Counted from the first letter of the stretch, positions 18,423 to 27,654 are shown. The stretch: 32,734 nt of DNA from Patescibacteria group bacterium (GCA_004297805.1 SCTJ01000019.1:1-32734); one strand, 5' to 3'. Notes: generated by a model not told the origin, from the sequence alone. Translations and numbers: made by a program.

Positions 18423-19667
18423 CTATTTCTCTTTTTTGGCCTCCTTAGTCTCTCCATCTTTGACTATCATTAGACCCATGCGGTGCTCGCGCGGCTCGAT
18501 GGAAAGTATTTTCCAGTTGTAGGCTTCTCCGGAGCGGAGGACTTCTTCAATGCGTTTGTCTGGATAGACTTCACGGAACTCACTCACATGCGCTAGGCCA
18601 TGAATGTTTTCGTCTAAATAAACGAAAGCTCCGAAAGGATTGATCTTGTCGACTTTGCCAGACACAATTTCACCAACCTTATATTTATCACCGATCTCAG
18701 TCCAAGGATCTTTTTTGAGAGCCTTCATGGAGAGTGAGATGCGAGTGTCATCGATGCCGATAATTTGAGCGCCAATCTTGTCTCCCGTTTTGACAATCTT
18801 GCGTGGGTCATCAATGAGTTGCCAGGCCAGTTCAGAAATGTGGACCAAGCCCTCCAGTCGATCAGCCTCATTGGTGGAATCTTTCAGCGCTGGTGGGAAA
18901 AATTTAACAAAGGCTCCAAAATCAACCACGCCACTCACTTCGCCTTCGATTACATCGCCCGGCTTCAGCTGGGAAATGGCTTTGCGATCGCGGTCACTCA
19001 CGGCTGCCTTTTCACTCACAATCAACTTCTCGGCAGCTCGATCGACGTCAATTACGCGCACACTCAATTCTTGGCTAACCAACTTTTTGAGTAGGGCCAG
19101 GATTTTAGTCTTGTCACCATCTTCAACGCGTGGGTAGTGTTCATTGGAGAGCTGAGAGACTGGCAGAAATCCGGTAATGCCATTGAGCTCCACCATGAGC
19201 CCTCCCTTGTTAGCATCCAAAATTTTGATGCCGAGAGTCTCTTGCAAATCACGCTTGGATTCGAGGTCATCCCAGGATTTCTCATAGGAAGCTTCGCGGA
19301 TGGAGAGTTCAATGTTGCCATCTTCATTTTCCAAAGAGGTCAGAGTAGCACTCACTACATCTCCCACGCGGAGTTTATTGTGCATGCGGGTCCCATCCTT
19401 GATTTCTTTGCCAATGACGACGCCCGTACCGACTGGTCCCAGGTCTAGCAGAATTTGGCTAGAGGCAATATCAATCACAGTTCCATGCACCACATCGCCC
19501 ACTTCTGGGATGCGAATCGTGTTAATTGCCAGCAATTGGCCCATAGGCGAATCGTCAACCTGATCGGCCACTGCTACCGGGGTGGCAGCGCTGGTTATTT
19601 CTGGTTCCTTGATCTTGTCCACCTCTTCAACCAATTTGTTGAAGATGTCTTGTTGATTCGAGCTCAT
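18423..19667 (-). CDS. rpsA: Ribosomal protein S1-like protein (about four S1 domains)
   Basis: Repeated GDVVHGTVIDI / GDVIEGEVSGVVDFGAFVKF / GEIVSGKVDKINPFGAFVYLDENIHGLAHVSE. Confidence 0.92.
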   Translation of the reverse strand: MSSNQQDIFNKLVEEVDKIKEPEITSAATPVAVADQVDDSPMGQLLAINTIRIPEVGDVVHGTVIDIASSQILLDLGPVGTGVVIGKEIKDGTRMHNKLRVGDVVSATLTSLENEDGNIELSIREASYEKSWDDLESKRDLQETLGIKILDANKGGLMVELNGITGFLPVSQLSNEHYPRVEDGDKTKILALLKKLVSQELSVRVIDVDRAAEKLIVSEKAAVSDRDRKAISQLKPGDVIEGEVSGVVDFGAFVKFFPPALKDSTNEADRLEGLVHISELAWQLIDDPRKIVKTGDKIGAQIIGIDDTRISLSMKALKKDPWTEIGDKYKVGEIVSGKVDKINPFGAFVYLDENIHGLAHVSEFREVYPDKRIEEVLRSGEAYNWKILSIEPREHRMGLMIVKDGETKEAKKEK

Positions 19668-19727
19668 ATTATATAGATATTGAGCGAGTGCGCCGATCTC
19701 GCATTATAAATTATTGGCGCAAAAAAC

Positions 19728-19835
19728 AAAAAATCCTATGTGTAAAAACAAATAGGAAATACCAACTAAGCAACTTCGGGATTAAGGCATCCCGTATTCA
19801 GTTGTTTAATAGTTATCCCCTAGCTCACAGACTAG
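19728..19835 (-). ncRNA. Candidate small RNA with intrinsic terminator, upstream of the S1-domain gene
   Basis: Minus strand: nested helices AACTA..TAGTT, CAACT..AGTTG, CGGGAT-GCCTTA-ATCCCG, then TCCTAT-N12-ATAGGA-TTTTTT terminator; no convincing ORF. Confidence 0.5.
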
Positions 19836-19951
19836 CGGATTATGTCTTTTTTGGCAAGGCCCGGCTCGACAAGCCGCTCCACACATGATAAAATAGTCAT
19901 GCTGGAACTGAAAAAAGTTAACTTAAATAGGCCAATTTTCCTGAAAAAACT

Positions 19952-20614
19952 ATGAATATTGTCTACTACGGGCACTCTTGTTTTAAGGTAACTACCAAGC
20001 CATCTGGACGTGCGACTGACGACGTGGTGGCGTTTTTTGATCCATTCGATCGTTCGGTCGGTTTGCGTCCGCCACAAGGGCATGCCGATGCGGTGTTTGT
20101 GTCTCACCACCATCCAGACCACGACAATATTAGTCTATTAAAGGACGATCCAGTCGTGATTGACACCCCCGGAGAATATGCGATTAAAGGCATGAATGTG
20201 GTCGGAATCGATGCTCCGCATGACAGCCAAGACGGGGCGGAACGGGGTCGCGTCACGATTTTTGTAGCGGAAACTGAGGAATTACGTTTATGCCATCTGG
20301 GTGATTTGGGCGGAGATCTGACTGGTGAGCAACTTGAGCAATTGGAGGGCGTGGATGTTCTTTTCATCCCGGTTGGCGGAGTTTATACGATTGATGGACG
20401 ACAAGCCGCTGATTTAGTGCGTAAAATAGAGCCAAAGATCGTGATTCCCATGCACTACAAGCTTAAGGATACGACCATTAAGATTGAAGATGAGAAGAAA
20501 TTTTGCTCGCAAATGGGCAATTGCCCCAAAGAGCGGGTGGCCAAACTAACTATCAAAAAGAAGGACCTGGAGGGCAAAAACATGGAAGTGGTGCTGATGG
20601 ATCTGGTAAACTAG
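19952..20614 (+). CDS. MBL-fold metal-dependent hydrolase (UlaG-like)
   Basis: GHSCFKVTTKP, VSHHHPDHDNISLL, IPVGGVYTIDGRQAADLVRKIEPKIVIPMHYK. Confidence 0.88.
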   Translation: MNIVYYGHSCFKVTTKPSGRATDDVVAFFDPFDRSVGLRPPQGHADAVFVSHHHPDHDNISLLKDDPVVIDTPGEYAIKGMNVVGIDAPHDSQDGAERGRVTIFVAETEELRLCHLGDLGGDLTGEQLEQLEGVDVLFIPVGGVYTIDGRQAADLVRKIEPKIVIPMHYKLKDTTIKIEDEKKFCSQMGNCPKERVAKLTIKKKDLEGKNMEVVLMDLVN

Positions 20615-20638
20615 CTGTCCGATGGATCGGATTATCCT

Positions 20639-21028
20639 ATGAAAATCAGTGAACGAATAGAAAAAGTGCGCCAAGAGCCGGAACATGTCCGTGTGCGTTA
20701 TGTTTGGGGTTCAGTGGTTGCCTCGATGGTCGTGGTGCTATTGATCTGGGTTGTTTCCCTGAAGGCCAACATGGCCAAGATTAAAATTGAGGTCCCGGCT
20801 TCCAACGGATTGTCACAAGAATGGGATCAGTTGAAGGGGCAATCGCAATCAATTCGGTCACTGATGGAAACTGAACCCATGTCGGATGATAGTATCGGCC
20901 AGGACAGTAGCGGGAATCTCGATTATAATCTCGTACCGGACGAAAATAGTGCGCCGTTACCAACAGCAACACCTAGTCAGCCGGCAGCAACTAGTTCCCC
21001 AGATTTGAAAACGACACCAGTCAAATAA
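20639..21028 (+). CDS. Hypothetical single-TM protein
   Basis: 129 aa ORF with one TM helix and Pro/Ser/Thr-rich C-terminus, directly upstream of gyrA. Confidence 0.65.
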   Translation: MKISERIEKVRQEPEHVRVRYVWGSVVASMVVVLLIWVVSLKANMAKIKIEVPASNGLSQEWDQLKGQSQSIRSLMETEPMSDDSIGQDSSGNLDYNLVPDENSAPLPTATPSQPAATSSPDLKTTPVK

Positions 21029-21050
21029 TATATCAAAAGTAAAAGATCTT

Positions 21051-23489
21051 ATGGATCAGATAAACGGGCAAATTAGCGCTCGGGAGATTACCGATGAGGT
21101 GCAGCAGTCATATTTGGATTACGCCATGAGCGTGATTGTTTCGCGCGCCCTTCCGGATGTGCGAGACGGTTTGAAGCCGGTACACCGCCGCATTCTCTAT
21201 GCGATGTGGGACATGGGGCTCAAGCACAATGTGAAATTCCGCAAATCAGCCACGGTGGTCGGAGAAGTGCTGGGTAAATATCATCCCCATGGCGATGTGG
21301 CGGTTTATGACTCCATGGTGCGTATGGCGCAAGACTTCTCTCTGCGCTATCCACTGGTGAATGGCCAAGGAAACTTTGGATCGATGGATGGCGACGGCGC
21401 AGCAGCTATGCGTTATACCGAGGCCAAACTGACAGCCATGGCCGAGGAGATGCTAATGGATATTGATAAAGATACGGTTAATTTTGTCGATAACTACGAC
21501 GGAACCAAAAAAGAACCATCCGTGTTGCCGGCGCGTTTGCCGCAGTTGCTGCTCAATGGCACTGTGGGTATCGCCGTGGGCATGGCCACTAATATTCCGC
21601 CGCACAACTTGACCGAAGTTATCGATGCCACTACACACCTGATCGACAATCCAGAAGCGACGGTGGATGATTTGATGCAGTTTGTGAAAGGCCCAGACTT
21701 TCCAACTGGCGGTATTATCTATAATTCGCGAGATATCAAAGAGGCCTACTCAGTGGGTAAGGGTCGGATTATCACGCGGGCCAAAGCGGAAATTGTGGAA
21801 ACCAAGGCGGGTGCCTTCCAGATTATTGTGACTGAGATGACCTATGCGACCAACAAGGCAACGCTGCTGGAAAAGATTGCTGACTTGGTGCGCGATGGCA
21901 AGCTGCAAGGCATCCGGGATCTGCGCGATGAATCCAATAAGGATGGTGTGCGCATTGTGGTGGATTTGAAGAAAGATGCTTTCCCGCAGAAGGTGCTCAA
22001 CAAATTGTATTCCATGACGGACTTGCAAAAGAATTTCGGAGTCAACATGCTGGCCCTGGTGAACGGGATCGAGCCGCAGATTTTGAGCCTCAAAGCGATT
22101 CTGGAGCATTACGTGGCTCACCGCAAAGAAGTGGTGACACGCCGCACGCAGTTTGATTTGGATCGGGCCAAAGAGCGAGCCCACATTTTGGAGGGACTCA
22201 AGAAAGCCCTCGATCACATTGATGCTATCATCGCTCTGATTAAGAAGTCTCCGGATCGGGATGTAGCGCATGCCAATTTGATGAAGGCCTTCAAATTCTC
22301 AGAGCGACAGGCCACGGCGATTTTGGAAATGCGCTTGCAGACCTTGGCTGGCCTGGAACGCAAAAAAATCGAAGACGAACTCAAAGAAAAATTGATTCTG
22401 ATTGCTTTCCTGGAAGATCTCTTGAAGCATCCCAAAAAGATTTTGGCCATCATCAAAACCGAATTGGCTGAAATCCGTGAAAAATATGGCGATGAGCGTA
22501 AGACGAAGGTGGTGAAAGGCGGTATTGGAGAATTCAAGCAGGAGGATTTGATTCCCAATGAAGAGGCTATTATCACATTGTCCCAGGATGGCTATGTGAA
22601 GCGCATGAACCCGTCGGTCTATCGCGTGCAAAAGCGCGGCGGCAAAGGTGTGATTGGCGCCACCACCAAAGAGGGCGATTCAATCGACCAAATGACGAGC
22701 GTAATGGCGCATGACAACCTCATGTTTTTCACTGACACTGGCAAGGTTTTCCAAACCAAGGCCTATGAAATTCCAGAATCATCTCGCACGGCCAAGGGTC
22801 AGGCGGTGGTGAACTTCTTGCAACTTTCGCCAGAAGAAAAAATCACGGAGATGATTGCCTATAACAAAGACGACAATTATAAATTCTTCTTCATGACTAC
22901 GGCCAACGGCAACGTGAAGAAATCCAATATCGCGGAATTTGATAACGTGCGCCGCAGTGGTCTTATTGCTATCAAACTGGACAAGGGCGATACGCTGGGC
23001 TGGGTCAAGCCGACTACTGGGACGGATGAAGTGGTGATTACCACGGCCAATGGTCAGGCCATTCACTTCAAAGAATCAGACGTGCGCGCTATGGGCCGGA
23101 ACGCAGCCGGTGTGCGCGGTATCAAGTTGCGCAAGGAGGATCGTGTGGTGGGTACGGACGTGGTATTCAAAGGTCAAAAGGGCAATCAGCTGATGATCAT
23201 TTCTGAAAACGGATTTGGGAAGCGCACGGATCTCAAACAATACAAAATTCAAAAGCGTGGCGGGTCTGGGATCAAGACCTCCAGCGTCACGGCCAAGACT
23301 GGCAAATTGATCGGCGCTAATGTGGTGAATATGGATGACATGGAAGTTGATCTGATTATCACCTCTGAGCAGGGCCAGATCATTCGCATCCCGCTCAAGA
23401 GCGTCTCGGCCCTTGGTCGCGCCACGCAAGGGGTGAGAATCATGAAGCCGGCACCGGGTGACAAAATCTCAGCCTCCGCAGTATTATGA
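21051..23489 (+). CDS. gyrA: DNA gyrase subunit A
   Basis: [42 protein letters not shown], GyrA-box-like QKRGGKG in the C-terminal domain. Confidence 0.96.
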   Translation: MDQINGQISAREITDEVQQSYLDYAMSVIVSRALPDVRDGLKPVHRRILYAMWDMGLKHNVKFRKSATVVGEVLGKYHPHGDVAVYDSMVRMAQDFSLRYPLVNGQGNFGSMDGDGAAAMRYTEAKLTAMAEEMLMDIDKDTVNFVDNYDGTKKEPSVLPARLPQLLLNGTVGIAVGMATNIPPHNLTEVIDATTHLIDNPEATVDDLMQFVKGPDFPTGGIIYNSRDIKEAYSVGKGRIITRAKAEIVETKAGAFQIIVTEMTYATNKATLLEKIADLVRDGKLQGIRDLRDESNKDGVRIVVDLKKDAFPQKVLNKLYSMTDLQKNFGVNMLALVNGIEPQILSLKAILEHYVAHRKEVVTRRTQFDLDRAKERAHILEGLKKALDHIDAIIALIKKSPDRDVAHANLMKAFKFSERQATAILEMRLQTLAGLERKKIEDELKEKLILIAFLEDLLKHPKKILAIIKTELAEIREKYGDERKTKVVKGGIGEFKQEDLIPNEEAIITLSQDGYVKRMNPSVYRVQKRGGKGVIGATTKEGDSIDQMTSVMAHDNLMFFTDTGKVFQTKAYEIPESSRTAKGQAVVNFLQLSPEEKITEMIAYNKDDNYKFFFMTTANGNVKKSNIAEFDNVRRSGLIAIKLDKGDTLGWVKPTTGTDEVVITTANGQAIHFKESDVRAMGRNAAGVRGIKLRKEDRVVGTDVVFKGQKGNQLMIISENGFGKRTDLKQYKIQKRGGSGIKTSSVTAKTGKLIGANVVNMDDMEVDLIITSEQGQIIRIPLKSVSALGRATQGVRIMKPAPGDKISASAVL

Positions 23490-23522
23490 GCTAGATTCTA
23501 GGATTTAGTTTGTAGCTTTTAG

Positions 23523-23552
23523 GAAGGGCGATCCAGGTGGATCGCCCTTTTA
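23523..23552 (+). terminator. Hairpin AAGGGCGATCC-AGGT-GGATCGCCCTT + TTAG after gyrA
   Basis: 11-bp perfect inverted repeat. Confidence 0.9.
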
Positions 23553-23564
23553 GTAAAACAAGAA

Positions 23565-23596
23565 AACGCCCCATTGCAGTTTTGCAACGGGGCGTT
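23565..23596 (-). terminator. Hairpin AACGCCCC..TTGC/GCAA..GGGGCGTT for the radical SAM gene
   Basis: Inverted repeat followed on the minus strand by TTTTCTTGTTTT. Confidence 0.8.
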
Positions 23597-23614
23597 GGGC
23601 ACCTCCTTGGGTGA

Positions 23615-24742
23615 TTACTTTTTGCGAAAGTTCCAGCAGCCGATAGTCGTCACGCAGCCGTCAGTTTGTAATGATGCGTTGGTGAGGTTGACGGTCCTCC
23701 GTCCCAGGCAAGAATTGCACTTGCCTTCGGCGAAGTTGGCGCACTCATCACCGCACCTGCCGTGATACTTGCGGTTGCGGATGATCTGCATCTCCGACCG
23801 ATTCCACGCCTGCTCGAGACCAGTCTCGGTGACATGTCCGAGTTCGACACCCATCGCACCCACGCAAGGGTGGACAATGCCATACTGGTCGACGTAGAGG
23901 TGGTGGAAGCAGCGGTCGCAGGCCGGTCCGCCGACATAGGACTGGGTGGGCGTCCACTCGTTGCTGAACTCTTCGCGGTCGATCCGCTGAAGTTCAAAGA
24001 CCTTCTGCTTGTACTCCTCGTCGCCGAGTGACAAGCCGCAGGCGATACCCCGGCCGCGCTTCAGCACTGAGTCGCTGTCGAAGATCAGGTTGTTCCGGCG
24101 GCAGAATCGCAGGATGTTCGCCACATGATCGAGATTGGAGAGCTCGCCCTCTTCACTCGTCATGATGGAGGTCACGAGACCCAGGCGGGACTTGCGACCA
24201 AACATCGCCCGGCATTTGGCTTCATCCGCGAAGCCCTTCTCCATCAGGAGTTGGATTCGGGCATTGCGCTTGGTACCATAACCGTGGATGATGCGTCCGC
24301 GTTTCGGGTCGGAGACAAACCGATCCTGGAGCTCCGGGTCTAGCGTGTTGCATTTGACCAGGAGTTCTACCGGCAGATCGAAGAGTTCGTCTGCCAGCTC
24401 TTCAGTGATGAACTCGCTCGTGGTGAAGAGTGAAACGAAAATCTTGAGCTCGGCGCACTTGCGGATGATTCGCATGGTCAGGCGCTGGTTGACTGGAAGC
24501 AAAGGCTCACCTGCTCCAGGGATGCCAAACGAGGTAACGCCCAGGCGAGCGGCCTCTTCCAGCATCTTCTCAATGGTCTCCCAAGTCATCAGTTTTGCTT
24601 CCTCCAGCTTCTCTCCGGCACAGGCGAAGCAATAGCGACAGGCCAAGTTGCACCTGCCCGGAATCTCCATCCACAGTGACTGGAGCTTGCCGGTGATCTT
24701 GCGCAGCAGGCCGTCCTGGATTGCCCAACTGAACTTTTCCAT
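23615..24742 (-). CDS. Radical SAM protein with C-terminal SPASM-type cysteine domain
   Basis: CNLACRYCFAC (CxxxCxxC), then CDRCFHHLYVDQYGIVHPCVGAMGVELGHVTETGLEQAWNRSE...CGDECANFAEGKCNSCLGRR; SD GGAGGAAATC. Confidence 0.88.
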   Translation of the reverse strand: MEKFSWAIQDGLLRKITGKLQSLWMEIPGRCNLACRYCFACAGEKLEEAKLMTWETIEKMLEEAARLGVTSFGIPGAGEPLLPVNQRLTMRIIRKCAELKIFVSLFTTSEFITEELADELFDLPVELLVKCNTLDPELQDRFVSDPKRGRIIHGYGTKRNARIQLLMEKGFADEAKCRAMFGRKSRLGLVTSIMTSEEGELSNLDHVANILRFCRRNNLIFDSDSVLKRGRGIACGLSLGDEEYKQKVFELQRIDREEFSNEWTPTQSYVGGPACDRCFHHLYVDQYGIVHPCVGAMGVELGHVTETGLEQAWNRSEMQIIRNRKYHGRCGDECANFAEGKCNSCLGRRTVNLTNASLQTDGCVTTIGCWNFRKK

Positions 24743-24835
24743 GATTTCCTCCCTGTATTTTCAAGTTGCGAGTTGCCATGACCCATTTCAAGGCAACGGA
24801 CAAGTCTAGCACTTTTAGAAAATATGTCAGAAATA

Positions 24836-24882
24836 ATGACTATGCATTTTGGGCATAGTCATAAATAGCTTATAATAAGCTA
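24836..24882. promoter_or_regulatory. Divergent regulatory region: ATGACTATGC-N7-GCATAGTCAT and TAGCTTA-TAA-TAAGCTA
   Basis: 10-bp and 7-bp perfect inverted repeats between the radical SAM gene and TrmB2. Confidence 0.65.
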
Positions 24883-24901
24883 AAATAGTGCATATCGTGA
24901 G

Positions 24902-24936
24902 TTGACATTAATGGCGACAAACAGTATCATAAGTGC
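24902..24936 (+). promoter_or_regulatory. Promoter TTGACA-N17-TATCAT, 6 nt before the TrmB2 ATG
   Basis: gagTTGACAttaatggcgacaaacagTATCATaagtgcATG. Confidence 0.65.
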
Positions 24937-25674
24937 ATGTTAGAGAAAGAACTCAAAAAGGCTGGCTTAACCGAGAATGAGGCTAAAACTTATTTGGCGG
25001 CCTTGGAGTTGGGCGAAACGACCATTAGTCGCATTGCCAAGAAGTCCGGAATCAAGCGAACCACGACCTATCTGGCTATTGATTTACTCAAAGAAAAAGG
25101 CCTGATTAGCGCTATTAAAAAGAAAGACAAAGCCTTTTTCTATGCTGAAGACCCCAGAAAAATCCTGGAGAATATCGAGGAAACCAAAAGGGAGGTGGAA
25201 AAGTCGATTCCGGAACTGTTGTCGCTGGCCAATTTGATCGATAAAAAGCCAAAAATCCGGTATTTCGAGGGGTTTGATGGGTTAAAAGAGGTGTATAAGG
25301 ATACTTTGAATACTCCTGGGCAGGAAATTTTACTCTGGGCCTCCGATGATCGAATCGACTATTTTGATGAAGAATTCGTGCTAGACTACTATGTGACCAA
25401 GAGGATGGCCAACAAAATTCATATGCGGGTTTTGGCGGTCGAGTCTGAGTTCATGAGCTATCAGCACTCTCTGGATCCGCAAAAACTGCGTCAGATGAGA
25501 CTAATTCAACCCGGACAGTGCATTTTTTCAGCCGAAATCAATCTTTATGGCAGTAACAAGATCGCCATTATCTCTCATCGCGAAAGCATCGGCCTTATTA
25601 TGGAAAGCCAAAAGATATTCGAAACTCTCAAGGGCATGTTCGAAGTTATGTGGGCAGGCTTGCCAGAACGCTAA
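24937..25674 (+). CDS. TrmB-family transcriptional regulator (paralogue 2)
   Basis: LTENEAKTYLAALELGETTISRIAKKSGIKRTTTYLAIDLLKEKGLI; alignable by eye with 8021..8764. Confidence 0.87.
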   Translation: MLEKELKKAGLTENEAKTYLAALELGETTISRIAKKSGIKRTTTYLAIDLLKEKGLISAIKKKDKAFFYAEDPRKILENIEETKREVEKSIPELLSLANLIDKKPKIRYFEGFDGLKEVYKDTLNTPGQEILLWASDDRIDYFDEEFVLDYYVTKRMANKIHMRVLAVESEFMSYQHSLDPQKLRQMRLIQPGQCIFSAEINLYGSNKIAIISHRESIGLIMESQKIFETLKGMFEVMWAGLPER

Positions 25675-25758
25675 AAGTGTGTAATAATGGCATATAATCA
25701 ATCAATAGCAAACATCAGTCTCGGCTCTAGGCCAGACGATAGTTTCGCCGAAAAATCC

Positions 25759-26025
25759 ATGCTGACAAGCAAGCAGAAGGACAAAGTGACGAAAGAACTG
25801 AAGCGTCACGAGAAGGATTCCGGGTCACCGGAATATCAGATTGCGATGTTCACTGAGCGAATCAAGAAGCTCACCGGTCATCTCAAGAAGAATGCCAAAG
25901 ATTTCACTTCACGCCGCGGCCTACTCAAGATGGTTGCCAAGCGTCGGAAGCTCATGCAATATCTGGAAAAGAAAGACGAAAAGGGCTTCAAGAAAGTGAT
26001 CAAGAAGTTGGAATTGAAGGGTTAG
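25759..26025 (+). CDS. rpsO: 30S ribosomal protein S15 (ORF opens at 25687; likely start 25759)
   Basis: MLTSKQKDKVTKELKRHEKDSGSPEYQIAMFTERIKKLTGHLKKNAKDFTSRRGLLKMVAKRRKLMQYLEKKD. Confidence 0.95.
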   Translation: MLTSKQKDKVTKELKRHEKDSGSPEYQIAMFTERIKKLTGHLKKNAKDFTSRRGLLKMVAKRRKLMQYLEKKDEKGFKKVIKKLELKG

Positions 26026-26035
26026 GATCTTGCGT

Positions 26036-26068
26036 GAGAGGCAGCGAAACTGCCTCTCGCATTTTTTT
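26036..26068 (+). terminator. Hairpin GAGAGGCAG-CGAAA-CTGCCTCTC + ATTTTTTT
   Basis: 9-bp perfect stem and T-tract. Confidence 0.9.
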
Positions 26069-26088
26069 GTAAAGAGTAAAATTTTTTT

Positions 26089-26586
26089 ATGTCAAAGTTC
26101 AAAGAACAGCGAGTGGGAGTGTTGGTCGATGTGTCAAATCTTTATCACAGTGCGCGTGCGATCTATGGTCGCAAAGTTAATTTCCAGAATGTGTTGATTG
26201 ATGCAGTGGCCGGTCGCAAATTGGTGCGAGCGATTGCCTATGCTATCAAGACCACGGAAGGCTTGGAAGAAAAGTTTTTCGATGCTCTGGAAAAGAGCGG
26301 TTACGATTTGAAAACCAAAGATCTGCAAGTGTTCGCCGGTGGCCAGAAAAAGGGCGACTGGGATGTGGGCATCACAGTGGATGCCATCAAGATGTCCAAA
26401 AGTTTGGATGTGATTGTGTTGGTTTCCGGTGATGGTGACTATGTTCCCCTAGTGGAATATCTGCAAGCCACGACTGGTTGTCGCGTCGAAGTGATGGCCT
26501 TTCAAGAATCGACCAGTTCGAAATTGATTGAGCAGGCTGACGATTACACCAATCTTTCCTCAAGCAAGAAAAAGTTTCTGATCTAA
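26089..26586 (+). CDS. NYN/LabA-like domain protein (PIN-like nuclease fold)
   Basis: VGVLVDVSNLYHSAR, KKGDWDVGITVDAIKMSKSLDVIVLVSGDGDYVPLVEYLQ. Confidence 0.88.
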   Translation: MSKFKEQRVGVLVDVSNLYHSARAIYGRKVNFQNVLIDAVAGRKLVRAIAYAIKTTEGLEEKFFDALEKSGYDLKTKDLQVFAGGQKKGDWDVGITVDAIKMSKSLDVIVLVSGDGDYVPLVEYLQATTGCRVEVMAFQESTSSKLIEQADDYTNLSSSKKKFLI

Positions 26587-26607
26587 ACTAAAAATACTTT
26601 TTAAAAA

Positions 26608-26635
26608 ACCGCCCATACAATGGGCGGTTTTTTGT
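26608..26635 (+). terminator. Hairpin AACCGCCCAT-ACA-ATGGGCGGTT + TTTT
   Basis: Perfect inverted repeat and T-tract. Confidence 0.9.
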
Positions 26636-26666
26636 CAGCAGCTAGAACTGTATAAAATAATGGTAA

Positions 26667-27635
26667 TTATCTTTTACTTGCTGTTTTTTGCTTGCCTAGG
26701 TTGTATATTATAATTCTTATGTTTCGCTGGAGTGGATCGCTCGAAGTGTGTTGGTTTTTTACAAGCACAAGGGCTAAATCCGCGTTGCCTTTGAGGGCTG
26801 GCTTGTTAAACCATTCACATTTATAATTTAATACACAATAAAACCCATACGTAGAGCCTTTATTTCTCATGTATTTTGGTAGCTGATGTAGTAACCCATG
26901 CCCCAAATCTTTAGAGTGTGCATTTTTAAACTCTGCGCATATTTTGGAGATTCCCTTGTTCCTTATGTTTGCAACAAATATAAAGTCTAAAGTACCCACG
27001 CCGGTTTTATATTCAGGAATAATTTCGATCGAAGATAGCAATAACTGATCAGATAGTAGGCATTGAATAATAGGCTGCACCTCTGTTTCCTTTTTAGGCT
27101 TGCGATTAGCGATGGCGCTTCCACTGTATTGATAATTCCAAAATGGAGTTATTGCGCCATTGGTTTCATCAATCTTGGTTTGGATTGTTTGCAAACAACT
27201 GCATACTTTTTTCCGGAATGACTCCTCTGTATCATATTCTATGTTGGGGATCAGGTTTTCTCTCCGGGCCCAGTTGAGCAGCGAGGCGGGTGGGGCACAT
27301 GGGACAGTTTCCACTTCAGTCACCTTTGTTTTATCATCCTGAAGACAATATAGGACTAGTTTATCAAAAGTCCATATAACAAAAATTCCAAGCATGGCAG
27401 TATCCGTAAATTCGTCTAAGGTTAATATAGACACCGTACTGTTTCTCTGCAAAACCAAGCTGCTATTTTGGAAGCTCAGTGTGAAAATGAACGTCTCATC
27501 TGAAATTCTAAATACCAGACCGCCAGTAGATATAGCTGCTTTGCTGATTTTGAAGTGTAGGGTTCCGGCTGAGTTCAAAAAATCTTGCGCAGTCGCAAAT
27601 CCTTTGAAAGCTGGTGTTATTTCAAAGCTTGCCAT
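26667..27635 (-). CDS. Hypothetical protein with PD-(D/E)XK-like C-terminal region
   Basis: EVQPIIQCLLSDQLLLSSIEIIPEYKTGVGTLDFIFVANIRNKGISKICAEFKNAHSKDLGHGLLHQLPKYM: LDF...(A)EFK...Q pattern. Confidence 0.6.
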   Translation of the reverse strand: MASFEITPAFKGFATAQDFLNSAGTLHFKISKAAISTGGLVFRISDETFIFTLSFQNSSLVLQRNSTVSILTLDEFTDTAMLGIFVIWTFDKLVLYCLQDDKTKVTEVETVPCAPPASLLNWARRENLIPNIEYDTEESFRKKVCSCLQTIQTKIDETNGAITPFWNYQYSGSAIANRKPKKETEVQPIIQCLLSDQLLLSSIEIIPEYKTGVGTLDFIFVANIRNKGISKICAEFKNAHSKDLGHGLLHQLPKYMRNKGSTYGFYCVLNYKCEWFNKPALKGNADLALVLVKNQHTSSDPLQRNIRIIIYNLGKQKTASKR

Positions 27636-27654
27636 GGTCTAGGAGATTTAAATA

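Noticed and set aside
19688-19888. ORF 66 aa (+)
   Set aside because: Runs through a hairpin/terminator region with no SD; better explained as antisense to a candidate ncRNA.
24123-24635. Antisense ORFs over the radical SAM gene (72, 89 and 115 aa)
   Set aside because: Long antisense ORFs are expected in GC-rich coding DNA; no SD or domain signal.
23615-24742. Higher-GC composition of the radical SAM gene as proof of horizontal transfer
   Set aside because: Composition by eye is suggestive only; gyrA next door is also relatively GC-rich, so not claimed without a computed codon-usage comparison.
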